From positions 1-8,199 of the forward strand of contig JANOGU010000020.1 of the NCBI GenBank assembly GCA_031406135.1: DNA of 8,199 bases. Reading direction: 5' to 3'. The notes beneath the pieces were generated by a model. It saw only the letters and a list, made by a program, of their open reading frames with translations. It had not been told where the DNA came from and made no database searches. This DNA comes from JANOGU01 sp031406135. Lineage in GTDB: Bacteria > Pseudomonadota > Alphaproteobacteria > Rhodobacterales > Rhodobacteraceae. A program made the translations under genes and the position numbers. Within the stretch, counting starts at the first letter, position 1. The number at the start of each line of letters is the position of its first letter. This document shows positions 1-6,717 of the stretch, in pieces.

Positions 1-3000
1 CTGCGGCTGGAAGACACGGCGGACATCGGGCTCGAAGCGCGCTATCTCTTCGGCGCCCCGGGGGCAGACCTTGCCGTCGAGGGCGAGACGCTGCTGCGCG
101 CGGCGGGCGAGTTGCCGGGCTTTGCCGGCTATGCCTTCGGCCGCCACGACGCGCCTTTCGATGCCCGCTACGAGGGCATCGGCACCACCGTAACGGATGC
201 TGACGGCAAGGTGGTGGTCAGCGCAACGCTGCCGCAGGTGGAAGACCCCGGCCGCCCATTGGAAGCGCGGTTCACCATCCGCGTCGCGGAAGGCTCCGGC
301 CGTCCGGTGGAACGGCAGCTGACCAAGGTGCTGACGCCATCTGCGCCGATGATTGGCGCGAAGCCGCTGTTTGACTTTGTGGTGCCGGAAGGCACCGCGG
401 CGCGCTTCAACCTGATCGCCATCGGCCCGGACCTGACCCCGGTGCCGATGCAGGCGGCCTGGGAAATCACCCGGATCGAGACCGATTACCAGTGGTACCA
501 GTCCTACGGCTCCTGGTACTGGGAGCCGCTGGTGCGCCGCACCCCGGTGGCCAAGGGCAGCGCCGATCTGGGAGCGCAACCCGTCGAGATCGCGGCCCCG
601 GTCCAGTGGGGCGGATACGAGCTTGCGATCACCGGCCCGGACGGCGCAGCGACCTCGACCACCTTCTACGCGGGCTGGTACGCGCCCGCCGACGCGACCT
701 CCACCCCCGATACGCTGGAGGTCTCGCTCGACAAGGCCGACTACGCCGTCGGCGACACCGCCGTGCTGCGGCTGGTGCCGCGCGCGGCGGGCACGGCGCT
801 GATCGCGGTGCTGTCCAACCGCGTGGTGGAACTCAAGGCGGTGGAGGTGACCGAAGGCGAGAACCTCGTGCCGATCACCGTCACCGAGGACTGGGGCGCG
901 GGCGCCTATGTCACCGCCTCGGTGCTGCGGCCGATGGACGTGGCCGCCGGGCGCAATCCGGCGCGCTCGCTGGGCCTCGCCTATGCCAAGGTCGCCCCCG
1001 GCGACCGCGCGCTGACGGCAGCCATCGAGGCCCCGGCCGAAGCCGCCCCGCGCGGGCCGCTGGAGGTGGCGGTCAAGGTCGAGGGACTGGCGGCGGGCGA
1101 CACCGCCTACGCCACCATCGCCGCGGTGGACCAGGGCATCCTGAACCTTACCGCCTTCACGCCGCCCGACCCGCAGGGTCACTACTTCGGCCAGCGCAAG
1201 CTGGGCGTCGGCATCCGCGACATCTACGGCCGGCTGATCGACGGGCTGAACGGCGAGACCGGCGAGGTCCGCTCCGGCGGCGACGCGGCGGCGCAGGCAA
1301 AACTCGCGGCCCCGCCACCGACCGAGGAACTGGTGGCCTATTTCTCCGGCCCGGTCACCGTCGGCCCCGACGGCATGGCTCGCGCTACGTTCGACCTGCC
1401 GTCCTTCAACGGCCAGGTGAAGCTCATGGCCGTGGTCTGGTCGGCCAAGGGCGTGGGTCAGGCTTCGGCTGACGTGCTGGTGCGCGACCCGGTCGTGGTC
1501 ACCGCCTCGGTCCCCCGCTTCATGGCCCCCGGCGACCAGAGCCGTCTCCTGCTGGAGGTCATCCACGCCACCGGCCCCACCGGCCGGATGATGCTGGACG
1601 TGGCCTCCACCGGACTGTCCATCGGCGACGTGCCCTCGGGGTTTGACCTTGGCGACAAGGCCAAGGCCAGCTTCGCGATCCCGGTCACGGCGAAATCGGC
1701 GGGCCTCCAGACGCTCGACGTCACCCTGACCACGCCGGACGGCAAGATCCTGCGCAAGACGCTGACCGTGCCGGTGCAGGTCAACGACCCCGAGGTGGCA
1801 CGCACCACGCGGCTCGACCTGGCGGTGGGCGACAGCTTCACCTTCGATGGCAACGCCTTTGCCGGCCTCGATCCGTCCACCGGCATGGCCACGCTCGCGG
1901 TCGGCCCCGTCGCGCGGCTGAACGCCCCCGGCCTGCTGGCGGCGCTCGACCGCTATCCCTATGGCTGCACCGAGCAGATCACCTCCGGCGCGATGCCGCT
2001 CCTCTATCTCTCGTCGGTGGCCGACGCGATGGGCCTGACCCATGGCAAGGACATCAACCAGCGCGTGGAGGAGGCGATCACGGAAGTCCTTGCCAACCAG
2101 TCGCCCGAAGGCGCCTTCGGCCTGTGGGCGCCCTACGGCGGCGACTTCTGGCTCGACGCCTTCGTCACCGACTTCCTCAGCCGTGCCCGGGCGCAGGGCT
2201 TCGCGGTGCCCGACACCGCGTTCCGCATGGCGCTCGACAACCTGCGCAACCAGGTGAACTACCAGCCCGACTTCGATCTGGGCGGCGAGGCGCTGGCCTA
2301 TGCGCTGATGGTGCTGGCGCGTGAGGGCGCGGCCTCTATCGGCGACCTGCGCTACTATGCCGACGTCAAGGCCGACGCTTTCGCCACGACGACAGCGCAG
2401 GCGCAACTGGGCGCCGCACTGGCCAGCTACGGCGACCAGACCCGCGCCGACATGCTGTTCCGCAAGGCCGCGGCGCGGCTCGCGCCGCCCCTGCCGGAGG
2501 CGACGCAGCTGTTCCGCGCCGACTACGGCTCCAACACCCGCGATGCCGCGGTGGTCCTCGCGCTGGCGCTCGAATCCGGCTCGCAGGCGGTGGACGCCGA
2601 GGCCATCGCCAGCGGACTGGCCGGCCGCGCCACCTCTACCCTCTCGACGCAGGAGGCGACCTGGATGCTGCTGGCCGCCAACGCGCTGATGCAGGCGCCG
2701 GGGGCCGAGGGGCTGACGGTGGACGGCGCGCCGGTCAGCGGCCCCATCGTCCGCGTGCAGAAGGGCGCCACCGCCCCGGTCGTGGTCAGCAACGGATCGG
2801 ACCGGGTGCAGACCGTCACCGTCACCGCCTATGGCATCCCGACCGAGCCGGAACCGGCGGGTGGCAACGGCTACGACATCCAGCGGGAGTACTACACGCT
2901 GGACGGCGCGCCGGTGGACCTCGGCCAGCCGATCCCGCAGGGCACGCGCATGGTCGTTGTGCTGACCGTCACGCCGTTCAACACCGGCGAGGCGCGGCTG

Positions 3001-3300
3001 ATGGTTGCCGACCCGCTGCCTGCGGGGTTCGAGATCGACAACCCGAACCTGATCGCCGGCGGCCAGGTCGCCGCCCTCGACTGGCTGACCACGGAGACCG
3101 AGGTGGCGCATTCCGAATTCCGGCAGGACCGCTTCCTGACCGCGATCGACCGCTACTCGTCCGACCCGTTCCAGCTCGCCTACATCGTGCGCGCCGTCAG
3201 TCCCGGCACCTTCCGCCACCCGGCGGCCTCGGTCGAGGACATGTACCGACCCGACTTCCGCGCCCGGTCGGAGACGGGGCGCGTCTCCGTCAGCGAGTGA
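1..3300 (+). CDS. Bacterial alpha-2-macroglobulin, C-terminal part (5' end outside window)
   Basis: A periplasmic or lipid-anchored protease trap, homologous to E. coli YfhM. The frame is open from the first base, so about 1,099 residues are visible and the N-terminus, with any lipoprotein signal, is missing; homologues are usually 1,500-1,900 residues. In fragment numbering: an EARYLFGAPGADL macroglobulin strand at 12-24; an aromatic cluster DYQWYQ..WYW at 162-173; DQGILNLT at 377-384; the typical bacterial segment YFGQRKLGVGIRDIYGRLID near 395; a flexible Gly/Ala/Pro linker at about 425-441; PSFNGQVKLMAVVWSAKG near 465. The thioester motif YGCTEQ follows, Cys656 to Gln659 (codons 1966-1977), so the covalent trapping bond should form. 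An alpha-helical thioester domain and the typical C-terminus VEDMYRPDFRAR come after. Its stop overlaps the start of pbpC, the usual partner. Family assignment is firm; protease trapping here is inferred from the family. Confidence 0.95.
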   Translation: MRLEDTADIGLEARYLFGAPGADLAVEGETLLRAAGELPGFAGYAFGRHDAPFDARYEGIGTTVTDADGKVVVSATLPQVEDPGRPLEARFTIRVAEGSGRPVERQLTKVLTPSAPMIGAKPLFDFVVPEGTAARFNLIAIGPDLTPVPMQAAWEITRIETDYQWYQSYGSWYWEPLVRRTPVAKGSADLGAQPVEIAAPVQWGGYELAITGPDGAATSTTFYAGWYAPADATSTPDTLEVSLDKADYAVGDTAVLRLVPRAAGTALIAVLSNRVVELKAVEVTEGENLVPITVTEDWGAGAYVTASVLRPMDVAAGRNPARSLGLAYAKVAPGDRALTAAIEAPAEAAPRGPLEVAVKVEGLAAGDTAYATIAAVDQGILNLTAFTPPDPQGHYFGQRKLGVGIRDIYGRLIDGLNGETGEVRSGGDAAAQAKLAAPPPTEELVAYFSGPVTVGPDGMARATFDLPSFNGQVKLMAVVWSAKGVGQASADVLVRDPVVVTASVPRFMAPGDQSRLLLEVIHATGPTGRMMLDVASTGLSIGDVPSGFDLGDKAKASFAIPVTAKSAGLQTLDVTLTTPDGKILRKTLTVPVQVNDPEVARTTRLDLAVGDSFTFDGNAFAGLDPSTGMATLAVGPVARLNAPGLLAALDRYPYGCTEQITSGAMPLLYLSSVADAMGLTHGKDINQRVEEAITEVLANQSPEGAFGLWAPYGGDFWLDAFVTDFLSRARAQGFAVPDTAFRMALDNLRNQVNYQPDFDLGGEALAYALMVLAREGAASIGDLRYYADVKADAFATTTAQAQLGAALASYGDQTRADMLFRKAAARLAPPLPEATQLFRADYGSNTRDAAVVLALALESGSQAVDAEAIASGLAGRATSTLSTQEATWMLLAANALMQAPGAEGLTVDGAPVSGPIVRVQKGATAPVVVSNGSDRVQTVTVTAYGIPTEPEPAGGNGYDIQREYYTLDGAPVDLGQPIPQGTRMVVVLTVTPFNTGEARLMVADPLPAGFEIDNPNLIAGGQVAALDWLTTETEVAHSEFRQDRFLTAIDRYSSDPFQLAYIVRAVSPGTFRHPAASVEDMYRPDFRARSETGRVSVSE
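3269..3289 (+). promoter_or_regulatory. Inverted repeat just before the pbpC start codon
   Basis: A perfect 7-base inverted repeat, CGGAGAC (3269-3275) and GTCTCCG (3283-3289), flanks a 7-base loop GGGGCGC. It lies inside the last codons of the macroglobulin gene and ends 7 bases before the GTG start of pbpC. There is no convincing Shine-Dalgarno immediately before that GTG, and the G-rich stretch sits in the loop. It could modulate coupled translation of pbpC, but in DNA this G/C-rich a 7-bp stem can arise by chance. Confidence 0.3.
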
Positions 3301-5342
3301 GGCGGGCACCTGCCCTTGTCTTCACGCTGGCCCTCGCCCTCTGGGCGGGGGCCTTGGCGCGCGACCGCTTCGACGCCTGGGTCGACGCCACCGTCCTGCC
3401 GCCGCTGGCGCTGGAAACCTCGGTCGAGGTGGTGGACCGCGACGGCCGCCTGCTGCGCGCCTACCAGGTGTCGGACGGGCGCTGGCGGATGCCGGTGGCG
3501 CTGGCGGACATGGACCCCGACTACCTGGCCTTGCTGCTGGCCTACGAGGACAAGCGCTTCCACACCCACGGCGGCGTGGACCTGATCGCCATGGCACGGG
3601 CGGTGGCGCAGGCCGTCACCCGGGGCCGCGTGGTCTCCGGCGGATCGACGCTGACCATGCAGGTAGCGCGGCTGCTGGAGGATTCGGGCACCGGCAGGCT
3701 GTCCGGCAAGCTCCGGCAGATGCGCGTCGCCTGGGCGCTGGAACGCAGGCTCTCCAAGGACCAGATCCTCGGCCTCTACCTCCTGCTCGCGCCGTACGGC
3801 GGCAACCTCGAAGGCGTCCGTTCGGCCTCGCTGGCTTACCTCGGCAAGGAGCCCCTGCGGCTGAACCCGGCGGAGGCCGCCCTCCTCGTGGCGCTGCCGC
3901 AAGCGCCCGAAAGCCGCCGCCCGGACCGCGCGCCCAAGGCCGCCGCCATCGCCCGCAGCCGCGTGCTGGCGCGGGGGCTGGAGGAAGGCCTCTACGACGC
4001 CGGGGACGTGGCAGCCGCCGAACGCGACCCGGTTCCCACCGCCCGCATCCCGGTCCCCGCCTTCGCCCCGCACCTCGCCGACCGGCTGACCCTGGCCGAC
4101 CCGATGGCACGGCGCATCGTCACCACGCTTGACCGCATGTTGCAGCGGCAGATGGAGGAACTGGCGGCCGAGGCTGTCGCCGGCCGGGGCGAGCGGCTGC
4201 AGGCCGCCATCGTGGTGGCCGATCACCGCTCCGGCGAGATTCTGGCGACAGTCGGCTCCGCCGCCTACCAGGCCGACCTGCGGCAGGGCTTCGTGGACAT
4301 GACCGACGCCAAGCGCTCGCCCGGCTCGACGCTGAAACCGCTGGTCTACGCGCTCGCCTTCGACGAGGGGCTGGCGCATCCCGAGACGCTGATCGAGGAC
4401 GTGCCGACCGACTTCAACGGCTACGCGCCGCAGAACTTCGACCGGATGTTCCGCGGCACGATCCGGGTGCGCGAGGCGCTGCACCTGTCGCTCAACATCC
4501 CCGTCGTCAGCCTGACCGAAGCCCTCGGCCCCGCCCGCCTGCTGGCGGCCCTGTCCCGCGCGGGGGCCGAGCCGGTGATCCCGATGGACCAGCCCGGTCT
4601 GGCGGTCGCCCTGGGCGGCGTGGGGGTGACGCTGGAGGAGATGACCGGGCTTTACGCCGCGCTCGCCCGCGGCGGCGTCGCCCTGCCGCTGCACGCCACC
4701 GGCGAGGCCGAGCCCGGCGCCCGTGTCGTCTCCGCCGTCGCCGCTTGGCAGGTGGCCGACATCCTCTCCGGCATGGTGCCGCCACCCGGGGCGCCACCGA
4801 ACCGGCTCGCCTACAAGACCGGCACCAGCTACGGCAACCGCGACGCCTGGGCGATCGGCTTCGACGGAAGTCACGTGATCGGTGTCTGGCTCGGCCGGGC
4901 CGACGGCACGCCGGTCCCGGGTGCCTTCGGCGCCGATCTTGCCGCGCCGCTCCTGTTCCGCGCTTTCGGGCGGCTGAAGCCCGCGCTCGATCCCTTGCCG
5001 CCGCCGCCGCCCTCGACGCTGATGGTCGCCAACGCCCAGCTTCCGCAGCCCCTGCAACGCTTCCGCTCCCGCACCGCCGCCTTCGAGGCCGCTCCGGACG
5101 CCCCCGCCGTCGCCTTTCCCCGCGACGGGACCGAGGTGGAGCTATTGCCCGACGGTCTGCTGCTGCGCGTCCGCGGTGGTACCGCGCCCTTCACCTGGCT
5201 CGCCGACGGCGCGCCTGTCGCAATGTCGCTGCGCGCCCGCGAAACCGTCATTCCCGCTCCCGGAACCGGCTTCGTCACCCTTTCGGTGATCGACTCCCAA
5301 GGCCGCTCCTCCCGCGCCCGGGTACGGCTGACGGCGCCGTAG
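3297..5342 (+). CDS. pbpC: Penicillin-binding protein 1C, bifunctional peptidoglycan glycosyltransferase/transpeptidase
   Basis: A class A-type PBP of 681 residues anchored in the inner membrane with its catalytic domains in the periplasm; it polymerises lipid II and carries a transpeptidase-type domain. Visible parts: an N-terminal hydrophobic anchor (about 5-21); a GT51 domain with EDKRFHTHGGVD (84-95, catalytic Glu84), GGSTLTMQ (115-122), a helix with Glu149, and APYGGNLEGV (165-174); a transpeptidase domain with STLK (Ser344, Lys347), SLN (398-400) and KTGTS (507-511); a C-terminal beta domain (about 600-680) matching the BiPBP_C family typical of PbpC. All key catalytic motifs are present. 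The Met after Thr in GGSTLTMQVARLL is typical of 1C. It is somewhat shorter than E. coli PbpC (770). The GTG start overlaps the macroglobulin TGA by 4 bases, implying coupled translation. Physiologically PbpC is poorly understood; repair of envelope damage together with the macroglobulin is a published hypothesis. Confidence 0.96.
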   Translation: MRRAPALVFTLALALWAGALARDRFDAWVDATVLPPLALETSVEVVDRDGRLLRAYQVSDGRWRMPVALADMDPDYLALLLAYEDKRFHTHGGVDLIAMARAVAQAVTRGRVVSGGSTLTMQVARLLEDSGTGRLSGKLRQMRVAWALERRLSKDQILGLYLLLAPYGGNLEGVRSASLAYLGKEPLRLNPAEAALLVALPQAPESRRPDRAPKAAAIARSRVLARGLEEGLYDAGDVAAAERDPVPTARIPVPAFAPHLADRLTLADPMARRIVTTLDRMLQRQMEELAAEAVAGRGERLQAAIVVADHRSGEILATVGSAAYQADLRQGFVDMTDAKRSPGSTLKPLVYALAFDEGLAHPETLIEDVPTDFNGYAPQNFDRMFRGTIRVREALHLSLNIPVVSLTEALGPARLLAALSRAGAEPVIPMDQPGLAVALGGVGVTLEEMTGLYAALARGGVALPLHATGEAEPGARVVSAVAAWQVADILSGMVPPPGAPPNRLAYKTGTSYGNRDAWAIGFDGSHVIGVWLGRADGTPVPGAFGADLAAPLLFRAFGRLKPALDPLPPPPPSTLMVANAQLPQPLQRFRSRTAAFEAAPDAPAVAFPRDGTEVELLPDGLLLRVRGGTAPFTWLADGAPVAMSLRARETVIPAPGTGFVTLSVIDSQGRSSRARVRLTAP

Positions 5343-5370
5343 GTCGGGGTTCACCCCGACTCCCCGACCT
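5341..5370 (+). repeat. Alternative G/C hairpins at the end of pbpC (possible dispersed repeat or terminator-like element)
   Basis: AGGTCGGGG (5341-5349) can pair with CCCCGACCT (5362-5370), a 9-bp stem with a 12-base loop. Alternatively GTCGGGG (5343-5349) pairs with CCCCGAC (5354-5360) around the loop TTCA. The two folds exclude each other. The element begins within the TAG stop of pbpC. No T-run follows, so it is not a classic intrinsic terminator; it may stabilise the 3' end of the transcript or be a copy of a short dispersed palindrome. GTCGGGGTTCACCCCGAC-like units are, as I recall, frequent between genes in Rhodobacteraceae, which I cannot verify here. Confidence 0.5.
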
Positions 5371-5415
5371 CCAGCCGATGCCTCCGGCCGGGACGCCGCG
5401 CGCCCCCTTAACCAT

Positions 5416-5443
5416 TTGAAATTCCCTAACAAACCCTTACCGA
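5416..5443 (+). promoter_or_regulatory. Weak candidate promoter upstream of azlCD
   Basis: TTGAAA (5416-5421) is followed 16 bases later by TACCGA (5438-5443). The first hexamer is a good -35 match; the second is a poor -10 match. Support comes mainly from position: this lies in the only A/T-rich stretch of the + strand (about 5405-5480), between the pbpC hairpins and azlC. A start near 5450 would give an untranslated leader of about 90 bases ahead of the preferred azlC start. Confidence 0.25.
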
Positions 5444-5481
5444 CTCACTGCAACCCACTGGAATCCCTGCCAGAAAAATAT

Positions 5482-5496
5482 GTCCCACCGTGGGAC
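5482..5496. promoter_or_regulatory. 15-base palindrome upstream of azlC, possible operator
   Basis: GTCCCAC (5482-5488) and its exact reverse complement GTGGGAC (5490-5496) flank a single central C. With a one-base centre it cannot form a good RNA hairpin at full arm length, so a binding site for a dimeric regulator is the more natural reading. It lies at the downstream end of the A/T-rich intergenic stretch, 43 bases before the preferred azlC ATG. Amino acid exporters of this type are often controlled by an Lrp- or LysR-type regulator, but no such gene is in the window and I do not recognise the site. Confidence 0.35.
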
Positions 5497-5539
5497 GCTC
5501 GGTTGTCCTGCCACTTCCGGCCCGCTATCCACCCCGCCC

Positions 5540-6247
5540 ATGACCGCCGACGCGCCCTCCACTTCCGCCAATCCTCCCGGATTCGGGCAGGGACTCCTGG
5601 CCGCGCTGCCGATTGTCCTCGGCTACCTGCCCATCGCCTTCTCGTTCGGCGTCGCCGCCGTGCAGGCCGGCCTGACGCCGGTCGAGGCGGTCGCCCTGTC
5701 GCTGATCGTTTACGCCGGCGCCAGCCAGTTCCTGGCCCTTGCCCTGCTCTCCTCGGGAGCCCCGGTCCTGCTGGCCGCCGCCACCCTGATCGCGATGAAC
5801 CTGCGCCACGCCCTCTACGGCCCGGCCCTGCTGCGTGCCGCCGGAGAGACCGCCCGAACGACGCGCGCCTGGGCCTGGGGCGCCGGGCTGACCGACGAGG
5901 TCTTCGCCGCCGCGCTGGGGCAGGTCTCGCAGTCGGGCCGGTTTTCCGAGCGCTGGATGGGTGGGCTCGCGCTCGGAGCCTATGCCGCCTGGGTCGGCGG
6001 CACCGCGGCCGGCGCGGCGGCGGGCGGCGGGGCGCTGGCGGCCTTCCCCGTGGTCGAGGCGGCGCTGGGCTTCATGCTGCCGGCGCTGTTCCTGTCGTTG
6101 CTGCTGTCGATCCTTTCCCGCGCTGCCATCCCCGCGGTCCTTGTCGCCGTCGCCGCGACCCTTGCCGGCCTGCTGCTGTGGTCCGCCACCGCCGGCATCC
6201 TCGCCGGCATGATCCTCGGCGCCCTGACCGGAGTGCTGCGCCGGTGA
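5540..6247 (+). CDS. azlC: AzlC family branched-chain amino acid exporter, large subunit
   Basis: An inner-membrane permease subunit that, with the small AzlD subunit, exports branched-chain amino acids or their analogues (E. coli YgaZ/YgaH and Bacillus AzlC/AzlD are the characterised relatives). The 235-residue product has the family's opening GLLAALPIVLGYLPIAFSFG (18-37), then VYAGASQF (57-64) and MNLRHALYGPALL (86-98), and further hydrophobic segments at about 142-162, 166-190 and 196-231. The ATG at 5540 was chosen because homology starts shortly after it. An in-frame ATG at 5480 would add 20 residues of unlikely composition and would put the palindrome inside the gene. Neither ATG has a clear Shine-Dalgarno. 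The stop overlaps the azlD start by 4 bases, so the two subunits are probably made in a coupled way. Family assignment is strong; the actual substrate cannot be read from sequence. Confidence 0.92.
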   Translation: MTADAPSTSANPPGFGQGLLAALPIVLGYLPIAFSFGVAAVQAGLTPVEAVALSLIVYAGASQFLALALLSSGAPVLLAAATLIAMNLRHALYGPALLRAAGETARTTRAWAWGAGLTDEVFAAALGQVSQSGRFSERWMGGLALGAYAAWVGGTAAGAAAGGGALAAFPVVEAALGFMLPALFLSLLLSILSRAAIPAVLVAVAATLAGLLLWSATAGILAGMILGALTGVLRR

Positions 6248-6567
6248 GCCCCGAGGTGCTCACGCTGGCGCTCCTCGGCGGGGCGGCGAACTACGCCTTC
6301 CGGGTGCTGCCGATGCGGCTGCCGTTGTTCCGCGGTCCACCGGAAGGCGGGTCCGGCCGGTTCCTCGCCGCCACCGGCCCCGCCGCAATCGCCACGCTGG
6401 TCGTGGCCTCGTTCCTGCCGATGCTCCCGCCGGTGTTGGGTGAAGCCATGCCGCTGGCCGCCGGTACCGCCGCGGTGCTGGGCCTCTGGGCCTGGCGGCG
6501 CTCGGTCGTGCTGGCCACGCTGGGGGGGCCCTTGGTCTACGGCCTGACGCTGGCCGCGCTCGCTTGA
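6244..6567 (+). CDS. azlD: AzlD family branched-chain amino acid exporter, small subunit
   Basis: The small membrane subunit partnering AzlC; 107 residues, normal for the family. It starts at a GTG whose GTGA overlaps the azlC stop. Hydrophobic segments lie at about 5-20, 41-64, 67-84 and 87-106, separated by a basic, proline-rich loop. The motif NYAFRVLPMRLPL (16-28) followed by RFLAATGPAAIATLVVASFLP (39-59) is characteristic of AzlD. The same frame stays open far upstream through azlC, but that stretch has non-natural Arg/Pro/Gly-rich composition and is not coding. A run of seven G (6522-6528) falls near the end of the gene; the frame through it gives a normal AzlD C-terminus. The stop codon overlaps the -35 box assigned to the following tRNA gene. 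Confidence 0.92.
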   Translation: MSPEVLTLALLGGAANYAFRVLPMRLPLFRGPPEGGSGRFLAATGPAAIATLVVASFLPMLPPVLGEAMPLAAGTAAVLGLWAWRRSVVLATLGGPLVYGLTLAALA

Positions 6568-6592
6568 CAAGGCCAGGGCCATGCGCCAGAAG
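6564..6592 (+). promoter_or_regulatory. Putative promoter of the tRNA-Ala gene
   Basis: A perfect -35 hexamer TTGACA lies at 6564-6569, preceded by GC as in many alphaproteobacterial stable-RNA promoters, and it includes the TGA stop of azlD. A 17-base spacer leads to CAGAAG (6587-6592), a partial -10 match (3 of 6). Transcription would start near 6599, about 7 bases before the mature tRNA 5' end, a sensible leader for RNase P processing. The -35 is convincing; the -10 is weak. Confidence 0.55.
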
Positions 6593-6605
6593 CGCCGCCG
6601 CGTGC

Positions 6606-6681
6606 GGGGCAGTAGCTCAGTTGGGAGAGCGTATCGTTCGCAATGATAAGGTCAGGGGTTCGATCCCCCTCTGCTCCACCA
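6606..6681 (+). tRNA. tRNA-Ala, anticodon CGC
   Basis: A complete 76-base cloverleaf that reads codon GCG. Acceptor stem GGGGCAG (6606-6612) pairs with CTGCTCC (6671-6677) and contains the G3-U70 wobble pair, the classic alanine identity element. D stem GCTC/GAGC (6615-6618, 6627-6630); anticodon stem TATCG/TGATA (6632-6636, 6644-6648) around the loop TTCGCAA with CGC at 6639-6641; variable loop AGGTC; T stem AGGGG/CCCCT around TTCGATC. Discriminator A at 6678 and CCA encoded at 6679-6681. A dedicated GCG-reading tRNA fits a GC-rich genome where GCG is common, as it is in the genes here. Confidence 0.97.
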
Positions 6682-6717
6682 GTTCCCGTTCACCCGAGTT
6701 GACCAGCCGGCGCGCGC

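Noticed and set aside
112..114. TTG at 112 as a start for the macroglobulin
   Set aside because: The frame is open from base 1 and the upstream residues (EARYLFGAPGADL) already match the family, so the true start is left of the window.
162..173. Aromatic-rich Tyr/Trp stretch (residues 162-173 of the macroglobulin fragment) as an unusual insertion
   Set aside because: A similar Tyr/Trp-rich segment occurs at this position in other bacterial macroglobulins as I know them, so it is a family feature and not a novelty.
492..1472. A 326-codon open frame on the + strand inside the macroglobulin gene
   Set aside because: Its composition is Arg/Gly-dominated, as expected of an out-of-frame reading of a GC-rich gene; the macroglobulin frame shows clear family motifs over the same bases.
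3180..5057. A 625-codon open frame on the minus strand opposite pbpC
   Set aside because: It is rich in Arg, Gly, Gln and His with no domain, and lies antisense to a gene with complete catalytic motifs. Long antisense frames are expected in such GC-rich DNA.
5416..6243. Upstream extension of the azlD frame to give a 383-residue protein
   Set aside because: The extension is Arg/Pro/Gly-rich and overlaps the whole of azlC, which has clear family motifs; only the part from the GTG at 6244 reads as AzlD.
6606..6717. tRNA-Ala as an attachment site for an integrated element
   Set aside because: No integrase, no repeat of the tRNA 3' end and no change in composition is seen downstream; the next gene is an ordinary chromosomal-type membrane protein.
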